Part shown: in pieces, positions 29,047 to 38,968 of the stretch | How positions within the stretch are numbered: position 1 is the first letter of the stretch | Layout of the letters: the number at the start of each line of letters is the position of its first letter | Assembly (NCBI RefSeq): GCF_005116645.1 | Contig: NZ_SWCM01000007.1 | Location: 62,001-126,000, forward strand | DNA length: 64,000 nucleotides | From: Desulfopila sp. IMCC35006 | GTDB taxonomy: Bacteria > Desulfobacterota > Desulfobulbia > Desulfobulbales > Desulfocapsaceae | Direction of reading: 5' to 3' | Notes under the pieces: generated by a model | Told to the model about the DNA's origin: nothing | The model's database searches: none | What the model saw: the letters and a program-made list of their open reading frames with translations, nothing else | Position numbers and translations under genes: made by a program

Positions 29047-31935
29047 GTGTGGAATAAATTTCTATCAATATCATCAATTCGGGCGAAACTCCAACTCGTT
29101 TTTCTCTTAACCGCTCTGCTTGGCCTCTTTCTGTTAAGCCTGATTCTCGTTTTCTCGGAGAAAAAGAAAGCGTCAGAAAGATTGGTGGAAGAGCTTACAA
29201 CCATGGCTGACGTGGTGGCCTGGAACAGCAGTGTCGCCCTGGTGTTTGATGATAAAAGCGGGGCCACAGAGGCTCTGGCGTCTCTTGGTGGAAAGCCGGA
29301 CATTGCCTTTGCAATTCTCTATGATGCCGAAGGGGAAGAGTATACTTCGTACCGGCGGACTGAGATTGACAGTCCCTCCATGGAAAAGCTGATCAAATCG
29401 GCGCTACCACAAAAAGGTGATTTTCTTGACAGGCTGGCAGCAGATGGTGTGATCTCAAGCATCACAAAAGATTTTTGTTTTCTGGTTCGCCCGGTGTATG
29501 TCAAGGATCGGATCAAGGGCTCGATACTGCTTGTCGATGATCTGCAACAGTTGAAATACCGTCTCAAGAGCTTTTTGATTCAGCTCAGTTTTGCGGTGAT
29601 TTTTGTGCTCGTTATCGTTTTTTTCGTTTCTGCCTGGGCCCAGAAATTATTCACCGCCCCGCTGACCCGTTTGGTTCACAGTATGGAACGTGTCACCAAA
29701 GAAAAGGTCTATGAAATTCATGTGGAAAAAAAGAGTGAAGATGAGTTCGGTGAGCTTATCGACCACTTTAATGAGATGATTACCGAAATCCATTGCCGGG
29801 ATGCGGAACTGAGATCGTATAGCCTGGACCTGGAAGAAAAGGTGGCCCAGAGGACAGAGGCACTTTCAATAGCGAAAGTCGAACTGGAGAACACCGTAGC
29901 AGACCTCTTGCAGGCAAGGGATGCGGCAGAGGATGCAAATCGGGCAAAAAGTCAGTTTCTCGCGAATATGAGCCATGAAATCCGGACCCCCATGAATGGA
30001 GTTCTTGGCATGACCGAGCTGCTTCTCGCCACCGAGTTGGATGTGTCGCAGCGCCAGTTTGCCACAACCATTCAGGACTCAGGAGATTCTCTGCTGGCAA
30101 TTATTAATGATATCCTTGATTTTTCCAAGATCGAAGCGGGAAAGCTTGAGCTTGAATCGCGCGCATTTGATCTTCAGGATCTGATTGAGGACATCATCCA
30201 GCTTCTATCATCAAAAAGCAGAACTCGCGGAATAGAACTGGCAGCCCTGATCCAACCCGATGCAAATCTCTATTTGATTGGTGATTCGAATAGATTGCGC
30301 CAGGTCCTGGTGAACCTGATTGGCAATGCGATCAAATTCACCAGAAAAGGAGAAGTGATCGTCGAGGTGTCGACAAAATCGACCGATTCCGGGGTGGACC
30401 TTTCCATCTTAATAAAAGATACCGGGATAGGTATCAGTGAAGAAAATATCAAAAGACTCTTTCAACCGTTCTCTCAAGCCGATGGAACGAGTACCAGGGA
30501 ATATGGTGGAACAGGTCTTGGCCTGGTGATCTGCAAGCAATTGGTCGACCTCATGGGTGGGAGCTTGGGAGTGGAAAGCATACTTGGTAAAGGGTCAGTC
30601 TTCTTTTTTACCCTCCCCATGCAAATGTCTCCTCCGGTGCCGGCACTGCTCCATCCTGGAGAAGGATTGAGACTTAGCGGCCTCAAGGCGTTGGCTATCG
30701 ATGACAATGCAACGAACAGAAGTATTCTCTGTCACCAGACAGCCGCCTGGAATATGACCTGCGATGTAGCGGAAAATGGGCTTATTGGCCTTGAAAAAAT
30801 TCGGAATTCCCGTGCAGGTGAGCCTTACGATATAATTCTTCTTGATATGGATATGCCGCAGATGAATGGTATCGAAGTGGCCAGAAGGATGAAAAATGAT
30901 CAGCAAGGTGCAAAAGTTCCTATAATAATGCTGACTTCCTTGGGTGCCTACGGTGATATCCAAATGAGTAAGGATGTCGGAATTGATTTATATCTGACTA
31001 AACCGGTGCGCCAGAGAGATCTTTATGCAGCTATCCTCTCGGTTATAAATGATCCAGGTGCCGAGAGTCCGAATGCGGCTGCCATAGATCTGGTAGAAAA
31101 GAAAAATTCTCGAAAATCAAATGATTTTGGTCTGAAGGTGCTTGTGGTCGAAGATAATACCACGAACCAGATTGTCGCCACAATGATGTTGAGAAGACTC
31201 GGCTGTGCTGTGCAGATTGCCGATAATGGGGCACAGGCTATCGATATCCTTGAAAAAACTTCCTTTGACCTCATCTTCATGGATTGCCAAATGCCGGTGA
31301 TGGATGGATTTCAGGCCACTCGAAAAATTAGGGAGCTGGAAATACGGGCAAACAATACAATGCATATCCCTATAATCGCTCTTACGGCTAATGCTTTGTT
31401 GGGTGACCGGGAGAGGTGCCTTGAAGCTGGAATGAACGATTATCTCAGTAAGCCTTTCCAACTGGATCAGCTGGCTTCGATTATTGGCCGTTGGTATAAA
31501 GAACCCTTACCGGCAACAAAACAACCTTTGGTTCAAGCTCTCACCGAGACTGTCGCGTCTGTGGGCAATGGTGAAAGCGAGGAAGAATCCGGTATACTTG
31601 ATGATTCCGTGCTGGCATCCATCCGGCAGCTGCAAATGGACGATGAGCCGGATCTCCTGTCAGAAGTTATCAGGGCGTACCTTCACGATACCGATATGAT
31701 CATTCTCAGTCTGGATGATGCCCAGGCGGAGGAAGATGTAGAGGGATTAAAATCGAACGCCCATACACTCAAATCGAGCAGTGCCAATGTTGGTGCACTG
31801 TTACTGTCTGATGCGGCCAGCAGGCTTGAAAAGTACTGTGCCACAAACACTCCTGAAGCGAACACGATACTGGTATCCGAAATGCGCCATGAATACGCCA
31901 GGGCAAAAGTCGCTTTGGAAAAGGAGTTGGCGTAA
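29047..31935 (+). CDS. CHASE8-like hybrid histidine kinase, phosphorelay type (module 2)
   Basis: 962 residues with a GTG start preceded by a GAGAAGAG ribosome site. Architecture is TM1 (about 18-40), CHASE8-like periplasmic domain ([20 protein letters not shown]), TM2 (about 180-202), HAMP, coiled coil, HisKA with His310, HATPase ([15 protein letters not shown]), two receivers (Asp600, Asp746) and Hpt with His906 (AHTLKSSS). The order matches the module 1 kinase, but the catalytic region is more diverged. The REC-PAS-GGDEF-EAL gene starts at the very next base after the stop, and its ribosome site AAGGAG lies inside this gene's end, so kinase and output are translationally coupled. Confidence 0.92.
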   Translation: MWNKFLSISSIRAKLQLVFLLTALLGLFLLSLILVFSEKKKASERLVEELTTMADVVAWNSSVALVFDDKSGATEALASLGGKPDIAFAILYDAEGEEYTSYRRTEIDSPSMEKLIKSALPQKGDFLDRLAADGVISSITKDFCFLVRPVYVKDRIKGSILLVDDLQQLKYRLKSFLIQLSFAVIFVLVIVFFVSAWAQKLFTAPLTRLVHSMERVTKEKVYEIHVEKKSEDEFGELIDHFNEMITEIHCRDAELRSYSLDLEEKVAQRTEALSIAKVELENTVADLLQARDAAEDANRAKSQFLANMSHEIRTPMNGVLGMTELLLATELDVSQRQFATTIQDSGDSLLAIINDILDFSKIEAGKLELESRAFDLQDLIEDIIQLLSSKSRTRGIELAALIQPDANLYLIGDSNRLRQVLVNLIGNAIKFTRKGEVIVEVSTKSTDSGVDLSILIKDTGIGISEENIKRLFQPFSQADGTSTREYGGTGLGLVICKQLVDLMGGSLGVESILGKGSVFFFTLPMQMSPPVPALLHPGEGLRLSGLKALAIDDNATNRSILCHQTAAWNMTCDVAENGLIGLEKIRNSRAGEPYDIILLDMDMPQMNGIEVARRMKNDQQGAKVPIIMLTSLGAYGDIQMSKDVGIDLYLTKPVRQRDLYAAILSVINDPGAESPNAAAIDLVEKKNSRKSNDFGLKVLVVEDNTTNQIVATMMLRRLGCAVQIADNGAQAIDILEKTSFDLIFMDCQMPVMDGFQATRKIRELEIRANNTMHIPIIALTANALLGDRERCLEAGMNDYLSKPFQLDQLASIIGRWYKEPLPATKQPLVQALTETVASVGNGESEEESGILDDSVLASIRQLQMDDEPDLLSEVIRAYLHDTDMIILSLDDAQAEEDVEGLKSNAHTLKSSSANVGALLLSDAASRLEKYCATNTPEANTILVSEMRHEYARAKVALEKELA

Positions 31936-34110
31936 ATGTTTTTTTCAGATCTCAAGATGAAAACGAAACCTCTCGCTCTGATCGTAGATGACGACAATTC
32001 ATCGCGTATGACTATGGCAGCGGCGCTGCGAAAGGCTGGGTTTGCAATTGAGCAGGCAGCAAGTGGTGAAATGGCCATTGCACTTTTTAATGAAAAGAGA
32101 CCGAATCTTATTTTTCTCGATGTTATGATGCCGGGAATGGACGGCTTTCAGACGTGCAGAGAGATTCGCAGTTGTCTGGGGGGAGAGTATGTCCAGATAT
32201 TAATGGTGACGGGCCTCAATGACATCGAGTCAATTGAGAAGGCTTTTCTTGCCGGAGGCAATGATTTTATTGCCAAACCTATCAACTGGGCGATGCTTTG
32301 TCACCGCGCCCATTATATGCTGCGAACAGGCAAGGCTCTTAAAGAAATTCATTTAAGCCGGAGTTTTCTTGCAAAAACCCAGGATATTGCAAAAATTGGC
32401 AATTGGAAAGTCGACTATCAGGATAATCTCTGTACCATCTCTGCCGAAGCGGCTCAGCTGTTGGGACTGTCCCCTGGGCAAAGAGAAGACCTTGCCATTG
32501 CAACCCTGCTCGATACCGTAGTTGGCAGGGAAAAAAAGTTTGAATATGCCATAGTGGAAGAGGCAATTCGCGAGCGTAAAACATTCACCGTAAATTTCCA
32601 GATAGTCTTTGCCGGCAGGGCGAGGCACATCCATATGCACGGGGAGGTACTGCGCACGGAAACAGGAGATCCCGAGCTGTTCCTTGGCGTCGTGCATGAC
32701 AGTACCCAGATGAAACAGGCGGAAAAAGAGATCAGGTATCTGGCTTTTTATGACAGTCTTACCGGACTTGCCAACAGAACTCTTCTCTTGAACCGTCTCG
32801 ATCAGGTCCTTGAACATTCAAAGCGTAATAAGAGATCCTTTGCCTTGCTCTTTATGGACATTGATCATTTTAAGCAGATCAATGATTCCATGGGACATCA
32901 CGCTGGAGATATTCTTCTTAAAAATACGGCGGACGTGCTGAAACAGTGTGTACGGCGGAGCGATGTCGTGGCGGCTGGTGCAGGTGACACACCGGACAAC
33001 CTTGTTGCCCGACACGGTGGGGATGAATTTGTCATAATCCTCTCGGAAATAGTTTCCTCCGAGAATGCTGCTGTTGTTGCCAGGCGAATTCTTCAGGCAA
33101 TTCCACAGAAACAAGTAATCGACGGCCAGGAAATCTCCGTCACTGCAAGTATCGGCATCAGCGTTTTTCCGGAAGACGGCAGAGATGCGGATACACTGCT
33201 CAGACATGCTGATACTGCCATGTACCATGCAAAAAAGCGCGGCAACAACCAGTACCAGTTTTTTAAAGAAGCTCTCAACACAGCGGCAGTGCTACGGTTT
33301 GCTCTGGAACGAGACATGAAAACCGCACTTGCAAACGGTGATTTTATCCTTCACTTTCAGCCGCAATTGCGGTTTTCTGATGGGGGGATTCTTGGCGCCG
33401 AGGCGTTGATACGTTGGAACCATCCTCAAAAAGGTTTTGTACCACCTGATCAGTTTATTGCTATTGCCGAAGATTGCGGACTGATCGTTGATATCAATAA
33501 ATGGGTCATTGAGACTGCATGCCTGCAGAACAGGAAATGGCGTGATATGGGATTACCTGCTATGCGTATTGCTGTAAACCTTTCAGGCTACCGGTTTGGT
33601 GAGCAGAATATTGTCAAAATTCTTCAGGATACTCTGACGCGTTATGCACTGGATGGTGATTCCATTGAGGTGGAAGTAACCGAAAATGTCCTCATGCATG
33701 ATACCGAGGCGATTATTGAGACGCTGCACGGGATTAAGGATCTGGGTATAAAGGTGGCTCTCGATGATTTCGGAACCGGCTATTCTTCTTTGAGCTATCT
33801 TACTTCTTTCCATGTCGATACGATAAAGATAGATCGTTCTTTCGTCATGGACTGCTGTGATAATAAAAAAAACCGAATTATTATCAAGGCCATTATAGCT
33901 ATGGGCCACAGTCTCGATATGGAAATAGTGGCGGAAGGTATCGAGTCAGTTGAACAGTTTCGTCTGCTCAAGAAATATGGTTGCGATGAGTATCAGGGAT
34001 ATTACTTTTCTCCGCCGGTGTCCGCAATAAAGTTTGAGAGCCTTCTTCAGGAAAAGGCCCTCACCTCGGTAAAAGAGCAGAAATCCGGCACTCGTATACC
34101 TGCCCCTTGA
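31936..34110 (+). CDS. Response regulator with PAS, GGDEF and EAL domains (module 2 output)
   Basis: A 724-residue cytosolic protein. REC (about 12-130) has acceptor Asp62 in FLDVMMPGMDG, then a PAS domain (about 135-260). The GGDEF domain has intact GGDEF at 361-365, and the EAL domain (EAL at 489-491) has the metal/catalytic motifs [19 protein letters not shown] and EGIE. It looks able both to make and to hydrolyse c-di-GMP, with direction set by phosphorylation or PAS state. The stretch between RRSD and GGDEF is 17 residues instead of the usual 5, so the standard inhibitory site is displaced. Confidence 0.93.
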   Translation: MFFSDLKMKTKPLALIVDDDNSSRMTMAAALRKAGFAIEQAASGEMAIALFNEKRPNLIFLDVMMPGMDGFQTCREIRSCLGGEYVQILMVTGLNDIESIEKAFLAGGNDFIAKPINWAMLCHRAHYMLRTGKALKEIHLSRSFLAKTQDIAKIGNWKVDYQDNLCTISAEAAQLLGLSPGQREDLAIATLLDTVVGREKKFEYAIVEEAIRERKTFTVNFQIVFAGRARHIHMHGEVLRTETGDPELFLGVVHDSTQMKQAEKEIRYLAFYDSLTGLANRTLLLNRLDQVLEHSKRNKRSFALLFMDIDHFKQINDSMGHHAGDILLKNTADVLKQCVRRSDVVAAGAGDTPDNLVARHGGDEFVIILSEIVSSENAAVVARRILQAIPQKQVIDGQEISVTASIGISVFPEDGRDADTLLRHADTAMYHAKKRGNNQYQFFKEALNTAAVLRFALERDMKTALANGDFILHFQPQLRFSDGGILGAEALIRWNHPQKGFVPPDQFIAIAEDCGLIVDINKWVIETACLQNRKWRDMGLPAMRIAVNLSGYRFGEQNIVKILQDTLTRYALDGDSIEVEVTENVLMHDTEAIIETLHGIKDLGIKVALDDFGTGYSSLSYLTSFHVDTIKIDRSFVMDCCDNKKNRIIIKAIIAMGHSLDMEIVAEGIESVEQFRLLKKYGCDEYQGYYFSPPVSAIKFESLLQEKALTSVKEQKSGTRIPAP

Positions 34111-34229
34111 CGTTTATGGGTATCGGTACCTTACAGAAGCAGTCGTCTTTTCTGCCGTGCAAATATTCCAGATAATACTGTCTTTCCGGTCTCGTAACCC
34201 GTGTCCTGTCATTGAGGCTGCTGCAAAGC

Positions 34230-34947
34230 CTAGACTTTGAACTGTTTAGCGATCTTATTCAATTGTAGAGCCAAATGAGCGAGGTCCGTCGACTGGGTGT
34301 TAATAGTGGCACTATTATTGTTGATGTCACCGGCAAGTTGACTGATTTCGGCAATTTCCTGGGCGATTTCGCCTGACACGGCGGAACTCTGAGAAACGTT
34401 TTCATTCACCTCGCTAATTCCCTGTGCGGCCTGGCTGATATTGTCAGATATTTCTCTTGTGGAGGCCGATTGCTCTTCAACGGCAGTGGCAATTGCCGAG
34501 ACCAGATCATTGACATCAGAAATCACGCGGCTGATTTGACTTATTTCATTCACCGTATGGTCAGTCGACGATTGAATGGACTCAATCTTTTGTCTGATCT
34601 CCAGTGTGGCCGTGGCTGTTTGTTTTGCCAGTTCTTTGATTTCATTGGCTACGACGGCAAAACCCTTGCCGGCCTCCCCAGCCCTGGCTGCTTCAATGGT
34701 TGCATTCAGGGCGAGCAGGTTGGTTTGTTCTGAAATTTCTGTTATCACTTCCGTCACTTTACTGATTTCTCTCGCCGCGCCGCCAAGCTCATCGACCCGA
34801 TGGGAAGCACTGGAGGTTTTCTTTACCGACATATGTTTCAACGAGTTCTGTCATGAGAAAACTGAAGATAAAGAGAGCTGCAATGAGGATAAGTTTGTTT
34901 CGAATGGAGAAAAATCTGGTGTTTTGTTTGCGCGGATTTGACGACAT
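34230..34947 (-). pseudogene. Internally deleted, frameshifted methyl-accepting chemotaxis protein
   Basis: The start (ATG 34945-34947, AAGGA upstream) encodes a typical receptor N-terminus with one TM helix ([20 protein letters not shown]), then runs out of frame near 34840 and stops at 34789. In another frame from about 34841 to 34230 comes the intact end of a signalling domain, including [19 protein letters not shown]. The periplasmic domain, second TM, HAMP and upper signalling helices are missing. The simplest reading is a large deletion joining the two ends out of frame. A short cytosolic 203-residue signalling fragment from a TTG start is possible but unlikely to be functional. Confidence 0.75.
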
Positions 34948-35433
34948 CTTATCTTTTCCTTCTTGTTTTGGTTGATAGGAAAATGGCTGATGAGAATCAT
35001 TCACAATAAAAAAATTGTTGCACATGGGGAATTAAAAGGCAAGGCTTTGGCAAAAAGAATTGAGCTCGCCAAAAAAAAAACGACAATATCATAAGGCGTT
35101 GCGGAGAAAGAAGATCAGAGCAATGACTGGGCAAGCAAGGGGCGAAGGCAAGAATAAACCCGAATTGTTCTTTTCTGATTACCCCTTCCATTTCTACCGG
35201 CTGAGTTTGCGGGGCAATCAGGTTGTTTTTTATAAAAACGCCCCGGGAATTTCATTTTTTATTTTATTTGTAATATAGTAACAGCATGACAATTGCTTCA
35301 AAAGCATCGGTGTTTTTGTAGAGTCTTAACGGTTTACAATTTGAATTCCCTTTACGCTGCAATTTTATCCTCTCAGTTAAGCCCCTTGTCTTGCCTGATT
35401 TGAAAGTAAATTGCGCCGATTTCACAGGAAAAA
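34948..35433. other. Intergenic region upstream of module 3
   Basis: About 485 AT-rich bases with no credible gene. The only structure seen is a GC stem near 35211-35252 (CGGGGC pairing with GCCCCG across an AT-rich inner palindrome) followed by T-rich sequence, which could end a transcript. The AGGAAAAA ribosome site of the next gene is at the right end. No clear promoter was picked. Confidence 0.3.
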
Positions 35434-36276
35434 ATGACGATTATCAATTGGATCAACTCAGTATTCATGGCCACAGTGTTCATGCTATCGGCGTCTCAAT
35501 GCTGGTCACAGGCAACCGGCACGGAACAAACGACACTGACAGCTGCAGGCTCTGGTGTAAATCTTGGAATAACGCGATTATTGGCGACGGCATTTACGAA
35601 AGTGCATCCAGAACTCACCATCGATGTCCCAGGAAGCATTGGTACCAGGGGTGCGATACAGGCTGTGGTTGACAATGCCATACATTTAGGTCTCATATCA
35701 CGGCCTTTAAAAGCCGAGGAAGAAGCGCGGGGAATCGTCGCTTTACCCTATGCTCGCGTGGCAATTGTTATTGGCGTTAATCCTATGGTAAAGGAACAGG
35801 CGATTAGCTCCAGTGAACTCATTGAAATTTTCAAAGGGAATAAAACACGTTGGAAAGATGGCAATGAGATTATTGTTCAGGCAAGAGAAAAGTCGGATAG
35901 CGGTTTTCTGGTGCTTGAGAAAAACATTCCTGGATTTAGGGAAGTATATGAAGATAGCCATAAAAACAATCGCTGGACCTTGTTTTATACCGATCAAGAT
36001 GCGAATCATGCACTTTCAGCAACACCTTATTCTATTGGCGTCTCAGACCAAGGCATGATTTCTACAGAACATCTGAAAATTAAAGCGTTGAGGCTCGATG
36101 GTGTTGAGCCTGGTCCAGAAACTCTTCTTAGCGGAAAGTACCCGCTGAGCAGACAGCTGTCGTTCATTTATCACAAGGGCAATCTTACGGATGCGGCCAG
36201 AAAATTTGTCAATTTTGTGTTTTCAATCGAAGGTCACAAAATACTTGAGTCAAACGGCTATCTGCCTTTGAACTAA
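35434..36276 (+). CDS. PstS-like phosphate-type periplasmic binding protein (module 3 sensor)
   Basis: A 280-residue secreted protein with a signal peptide (cut near CWSQATG). It has the PBP-like/PstS fold cues: [34 protein letters not shown], a [16 protein letters not shown] strand, [13 protein letters not shown] and [21 protein letters not shown]. True PstS proteins are usually longer and sit with pstCAB; here no transporter is present and a hybrid kinase starts 7 bases later. It is therefore more likely a ligand-binding input to that kinase. The ligand could be phosphate or another oxyanion. The start has AGGA upstream. Confidence 0.85.
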   Translation: MTIINWINSVFMATVFMLSASQCWSQATGTEQTTLTAAGSGVNLGITRLLATAFTKVHPELTIDVPGSIGTRGAIQAVVDNAIHLGLISRPLKAEEEARGIVALPYARVAIVIGVNPMVKEQAISSSELIEIFKGNKTRWKDGNEIIVQAREKSDSGFLVLEKNIPGFREVYEDSHKNNRWTLFYTDQDANHALSATPYSIGVSDQGMISTEHLKIKALRLDGVEPGPETLLSGKYPLSRQLSFIYHKGNLTDAARKFVNFVFSIEGHKILESNGYLPLN

Positions 36277-36283
36277 GGGTTTT

Positions 36284-38968
36284 ATGCGAAGCTCTGTAGA
36301 ACAGGCAAGAATAAGCGAGGCACTTACCAAAAAATTATTGCCTCTGACGTTGGCTATCGGCTGCATTATCACTCTTATAATCCCTGGTCTTTATTGTGGA
36401 TTGGAATATCAAAGATTAAAAAGAGAGGCTGGCACATACTCTGAACAGTTAGCCGAAAGTATTCGCGGACTGGTTGCAACTTCTCCAGCCCTTTGGAAAT
36501 ATCAGGCTACTAAATATTCGGAAATAATTAATTCTTTTGTGCCCCATAAAAATATATTGAGCATATCTATAGTTGACGCGCAGTCTCGCCCTGTAGATCA
36601 GTACAATCATGTTGAAAATTCAATTAATATCCTAAAGAAATTAGAAATAAAAGGAACGCCAGCTAAGATTATCTTTAATAATCACGTGATAGGGGCAATC
36701 CAGATCGGAATTTCAGCTGGTTCGATTATGGTAACAGTCCCTCTGGTGTTCCTTATCTGTCTAATACTTGGGGTTCCTCTTGCGTTGCTGGTTTATCGTT
36801 TGCCATTGAACATTGTCAAGAGGCTGGAACAAAACCTATTGGATTACCAGAAATTACTTGAAAACAAGGTCGAGCAACGCACCTCTGAACTCCAGGAAAA
36901 TCTTCAAAAGGCTTGTGTCCTGGCCGAGGCAGCAGAGGCTGCCAACAAATCCAAGAGTGAGTTTCTGGCGAATATGAGCCATGAGATCCGCACGCCCATG
37001 AATGGTGTGCTGGGCATGACGGAACTTTTACGAGCCACAGAGCTGAGCGATGAACAGCGCCATTTTACTGACATCATTCAGGGTTCAGGTGAATCCTTGT
37101 TGGCGATTATCAATGACATTCTTGATTTTTCGAAAATTGAGGCAGGTAAATTAAAACTGGAATCTATTGGTTTTGATCTGCGACTCTTGATCGAGGATGT
37201 TGTGCGCCTGCTTGCTCCGCGAGCAAATGCCAAGGGACTGGAGCTTGCTGTTCTGATTCCCCCTGAAACATTGGTTAGTCTGAGGGGAGACCCTACCCGT
37301 CTGCGACAGGTCCTCACCAACCTTATTGTCAATGCGATCAAATTTACCGCAAAGGGTGAGGTCGTCGTTCGGGCTGCAACGATCAGGCAGGATGACTGCA
37401 GTGTCTTGGTCCAGATATCAGTTGTTGATACCGGTATTGGTATAAGTCCAGAAGTCAGGCCGCGTCTTTTTAAACCATTTTCCCAGGCTGATGGTTCTAC
37501 CACCCGTAATTATGGCGGAACCGGTCTTGGTCTGGCCATCTCCAGTGAACTTGTTTGCCAAATGGGAGGTTTGCTGGCCTATGAAAGTGAGCCAGGGAAA
37601 GGATCTCGTTTCTTTTTCGATGTGCGGCTTGAATTGGCTCCCGAAGAGCAAAGAAAAGGAATTCTGCCTGATGCAGTTGAGTTGAAAGGAATTCGGGTGC
37701 TGATCATCGATGACAATGCTGCCAATCGCGAAATACTAGAACGACAGACAGCATCGTGGCAAATGATTAGTGAGAGTGCCGGCAGCGGACCCGACGGGTT
37801 GTCGAAATTGAGTATCGCCCTGCAAAAGGGGCAACCTTTTGATCTGGTTATCCTGGATATGCAGATGCCGGGTATGGATGGTTTGGAGGTAGCAGAACGG
37901 ATTAAGGCCGATTTCACCACAGCCAAAACGCAGATGATAATGTTGACTTCCGTAGCGTTCCGTGGTGATGCCGACATAGCTCGAAAAAACGGAATATCTG
38001 CTTATCTTAACAAGCCTATCCGGCAGTCTGATTTATATGCCTCTCTGCTGACAACAATGGGCAAGAGAACGAGGGGTGAGACTGCTCAACTCCTCAGCCG
38101 ACAAACTGTTCCTGAAAACAATCGGCAACTGGACATGCATATCCTGGTTGCTGAAGACAATGAAACCAATCAGGAAGTCATCCTCTGCATGCTTCAAAGC
38201 CTAGGCTGCAGGGTAAAGCTTTGCGCAAATGGTCAAGAGGCGGTTGATGCGGCAAGTGAAAAGGAGTACGACCTCATTTTTATGGACTGTCAAATGCCGG
38301 TGATGGATGGATATCAGGCATCAAACTTCATTCGCCATATGGAAAAAAGGAAAGGGCAGGGCAGGCATATTCCTATCATCGCATTGACGGGGAATGCCTT
38401 AAAGGGAGATAAAGAGAAGTGCCTTTCTGCAGGTATGGACGATTATATGAGTAAACCATTTAAGAAAGATGATATGTTAAAAATGCTGGAGCATTTTTCC
38501 CCGGACAAGATACAGGCTTCAGGAGAAGGACTTACTCTGGAAAAAATGCAAAATGCAACGAACCCCACAGGGCTATTGCAGAGTGAACACCAGGAGATAG
38601 ATAGCGAAATGAATGCACCGCCAATTGATCAAAGTGTTTTGAATGCTCTCAGGGACCTGCAGATTGAAGGAAAGCCTGATATTCTTGTCAGGATTATCAG
38701 TGCCTACCTTGAAACTACCGGGCCTCTTGTTGCAACATTGCAGCAGGCACTGGCGGCAGGCGAGCTTGAGGTAATGAAAAAAGCAGCGCACAGCCTCAAG
38801 TCGAGCAGCGCGAATGTGGGGGCGCTTGAGCTTTCCGAGTTAAGTAAAGAGCTTGAACTGTGGAATACTAATAGGTTGGACGATGCAACGGATCTTGTCT
38901 TGGCGATAGAATCAGAATTTGTCCGGGTAAAGGCCGCATTAAAGAGGGAGATATCTCCGGTATGCTAG
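36284..38968 (+). CDS. Hybrid histidine kinase, phosphorelay type (module 3)
   Basis: 894 residues. TM1 is about 18-40, a short periplasmic domain of about 110 residues follows, and TM2 is about 150-172. No clear HAMP is seen, but a coiled coil ([13 protein letters not shown]) leads to HisKA with His233, HATPase (DTGIGIS, GGTGLGL), two receivers (Asp525, Asp668) and Hpt with His836 (AHSLKSSS). From HisKA onward it is strikingly similar to the module 1 kinase ([20 protein letters not shown] and [13 protein letters not shown] shared), while the sensor half is unrelated. The N-terminal half looks more AT-rich than its neighbours. Its last 7 bases overlap the next gene (ATGCTAG). Confidence 0.92.
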   Translation: MRSSVEQARISEALTKKLLPLTLAIGCIITLIIPGLYCGLEYQRLKREAGTYSEQLAESIRGLVATSPALWKYQATKYSEIINSFVPHKNILSISIVDAQSRPVDQYNHVENSINILKKLEIKGTPAKIIFNNHVIGAIQIGISAGSIMVTVPLVFLICLILGVPLALLVYRLPLNIVKRLEQNLLDYQKLLENKVEQRTSELQENLQKACVLAEAAEAANKSKSEFLANMSHEIRTPMNGVLGMTELLRATELSDEQRHFTDIIQGSGESLLAIINDILDFSKIEAGKLKLESIGFDLRLLIEDVVRLLAPRANAKGLELAVLIPPETLVSLRGDPTRLRQVLTNLIVNAIKFTAKGEVVVRAATIRQDDCSVLVQISVVDTGIGISPEVRPRLFKPFSQADGSTTRNYGGTGLGLAISSELVCQMGGLLAYESEPGKGSRFFFDVRLELAPEEQRKGILPDAVELKGIRVLIIDDNAANREILERQTASWQMISESAGSGPDGLSKLSIALQKGQPFDLVILDMQMPGMDGLEVAERIKADFTTAKTQMIMLTSVAFRGDADIARKNGISAYLNKPIRQSDLYASLLTTMGKRTRGETAQLLSRQTVPENNRQLDMHILVAEDNETNQEVILCMLQSLGCRVKLCANGQEAVDAASEKEYDLIFMDCQMPVMDGYQASNFIRHMEKRKGQGRHIPIIALTGNALKGDKEKCLSAGMDDYMSKPFKKDDMLKMLEHFSPDKIQASGEGLTLEKMQNATNPTGLLQSEHQEIDSEMNAPPIDQSVLNALRDLQIEGKPDILVRIISAYLETTGPLVATLQQALAAGELEVMKKAAHSLKSSSANVGALELSELSKELELWNTNRLDDATDLVLAIESEFVRVKAALKREISPVC

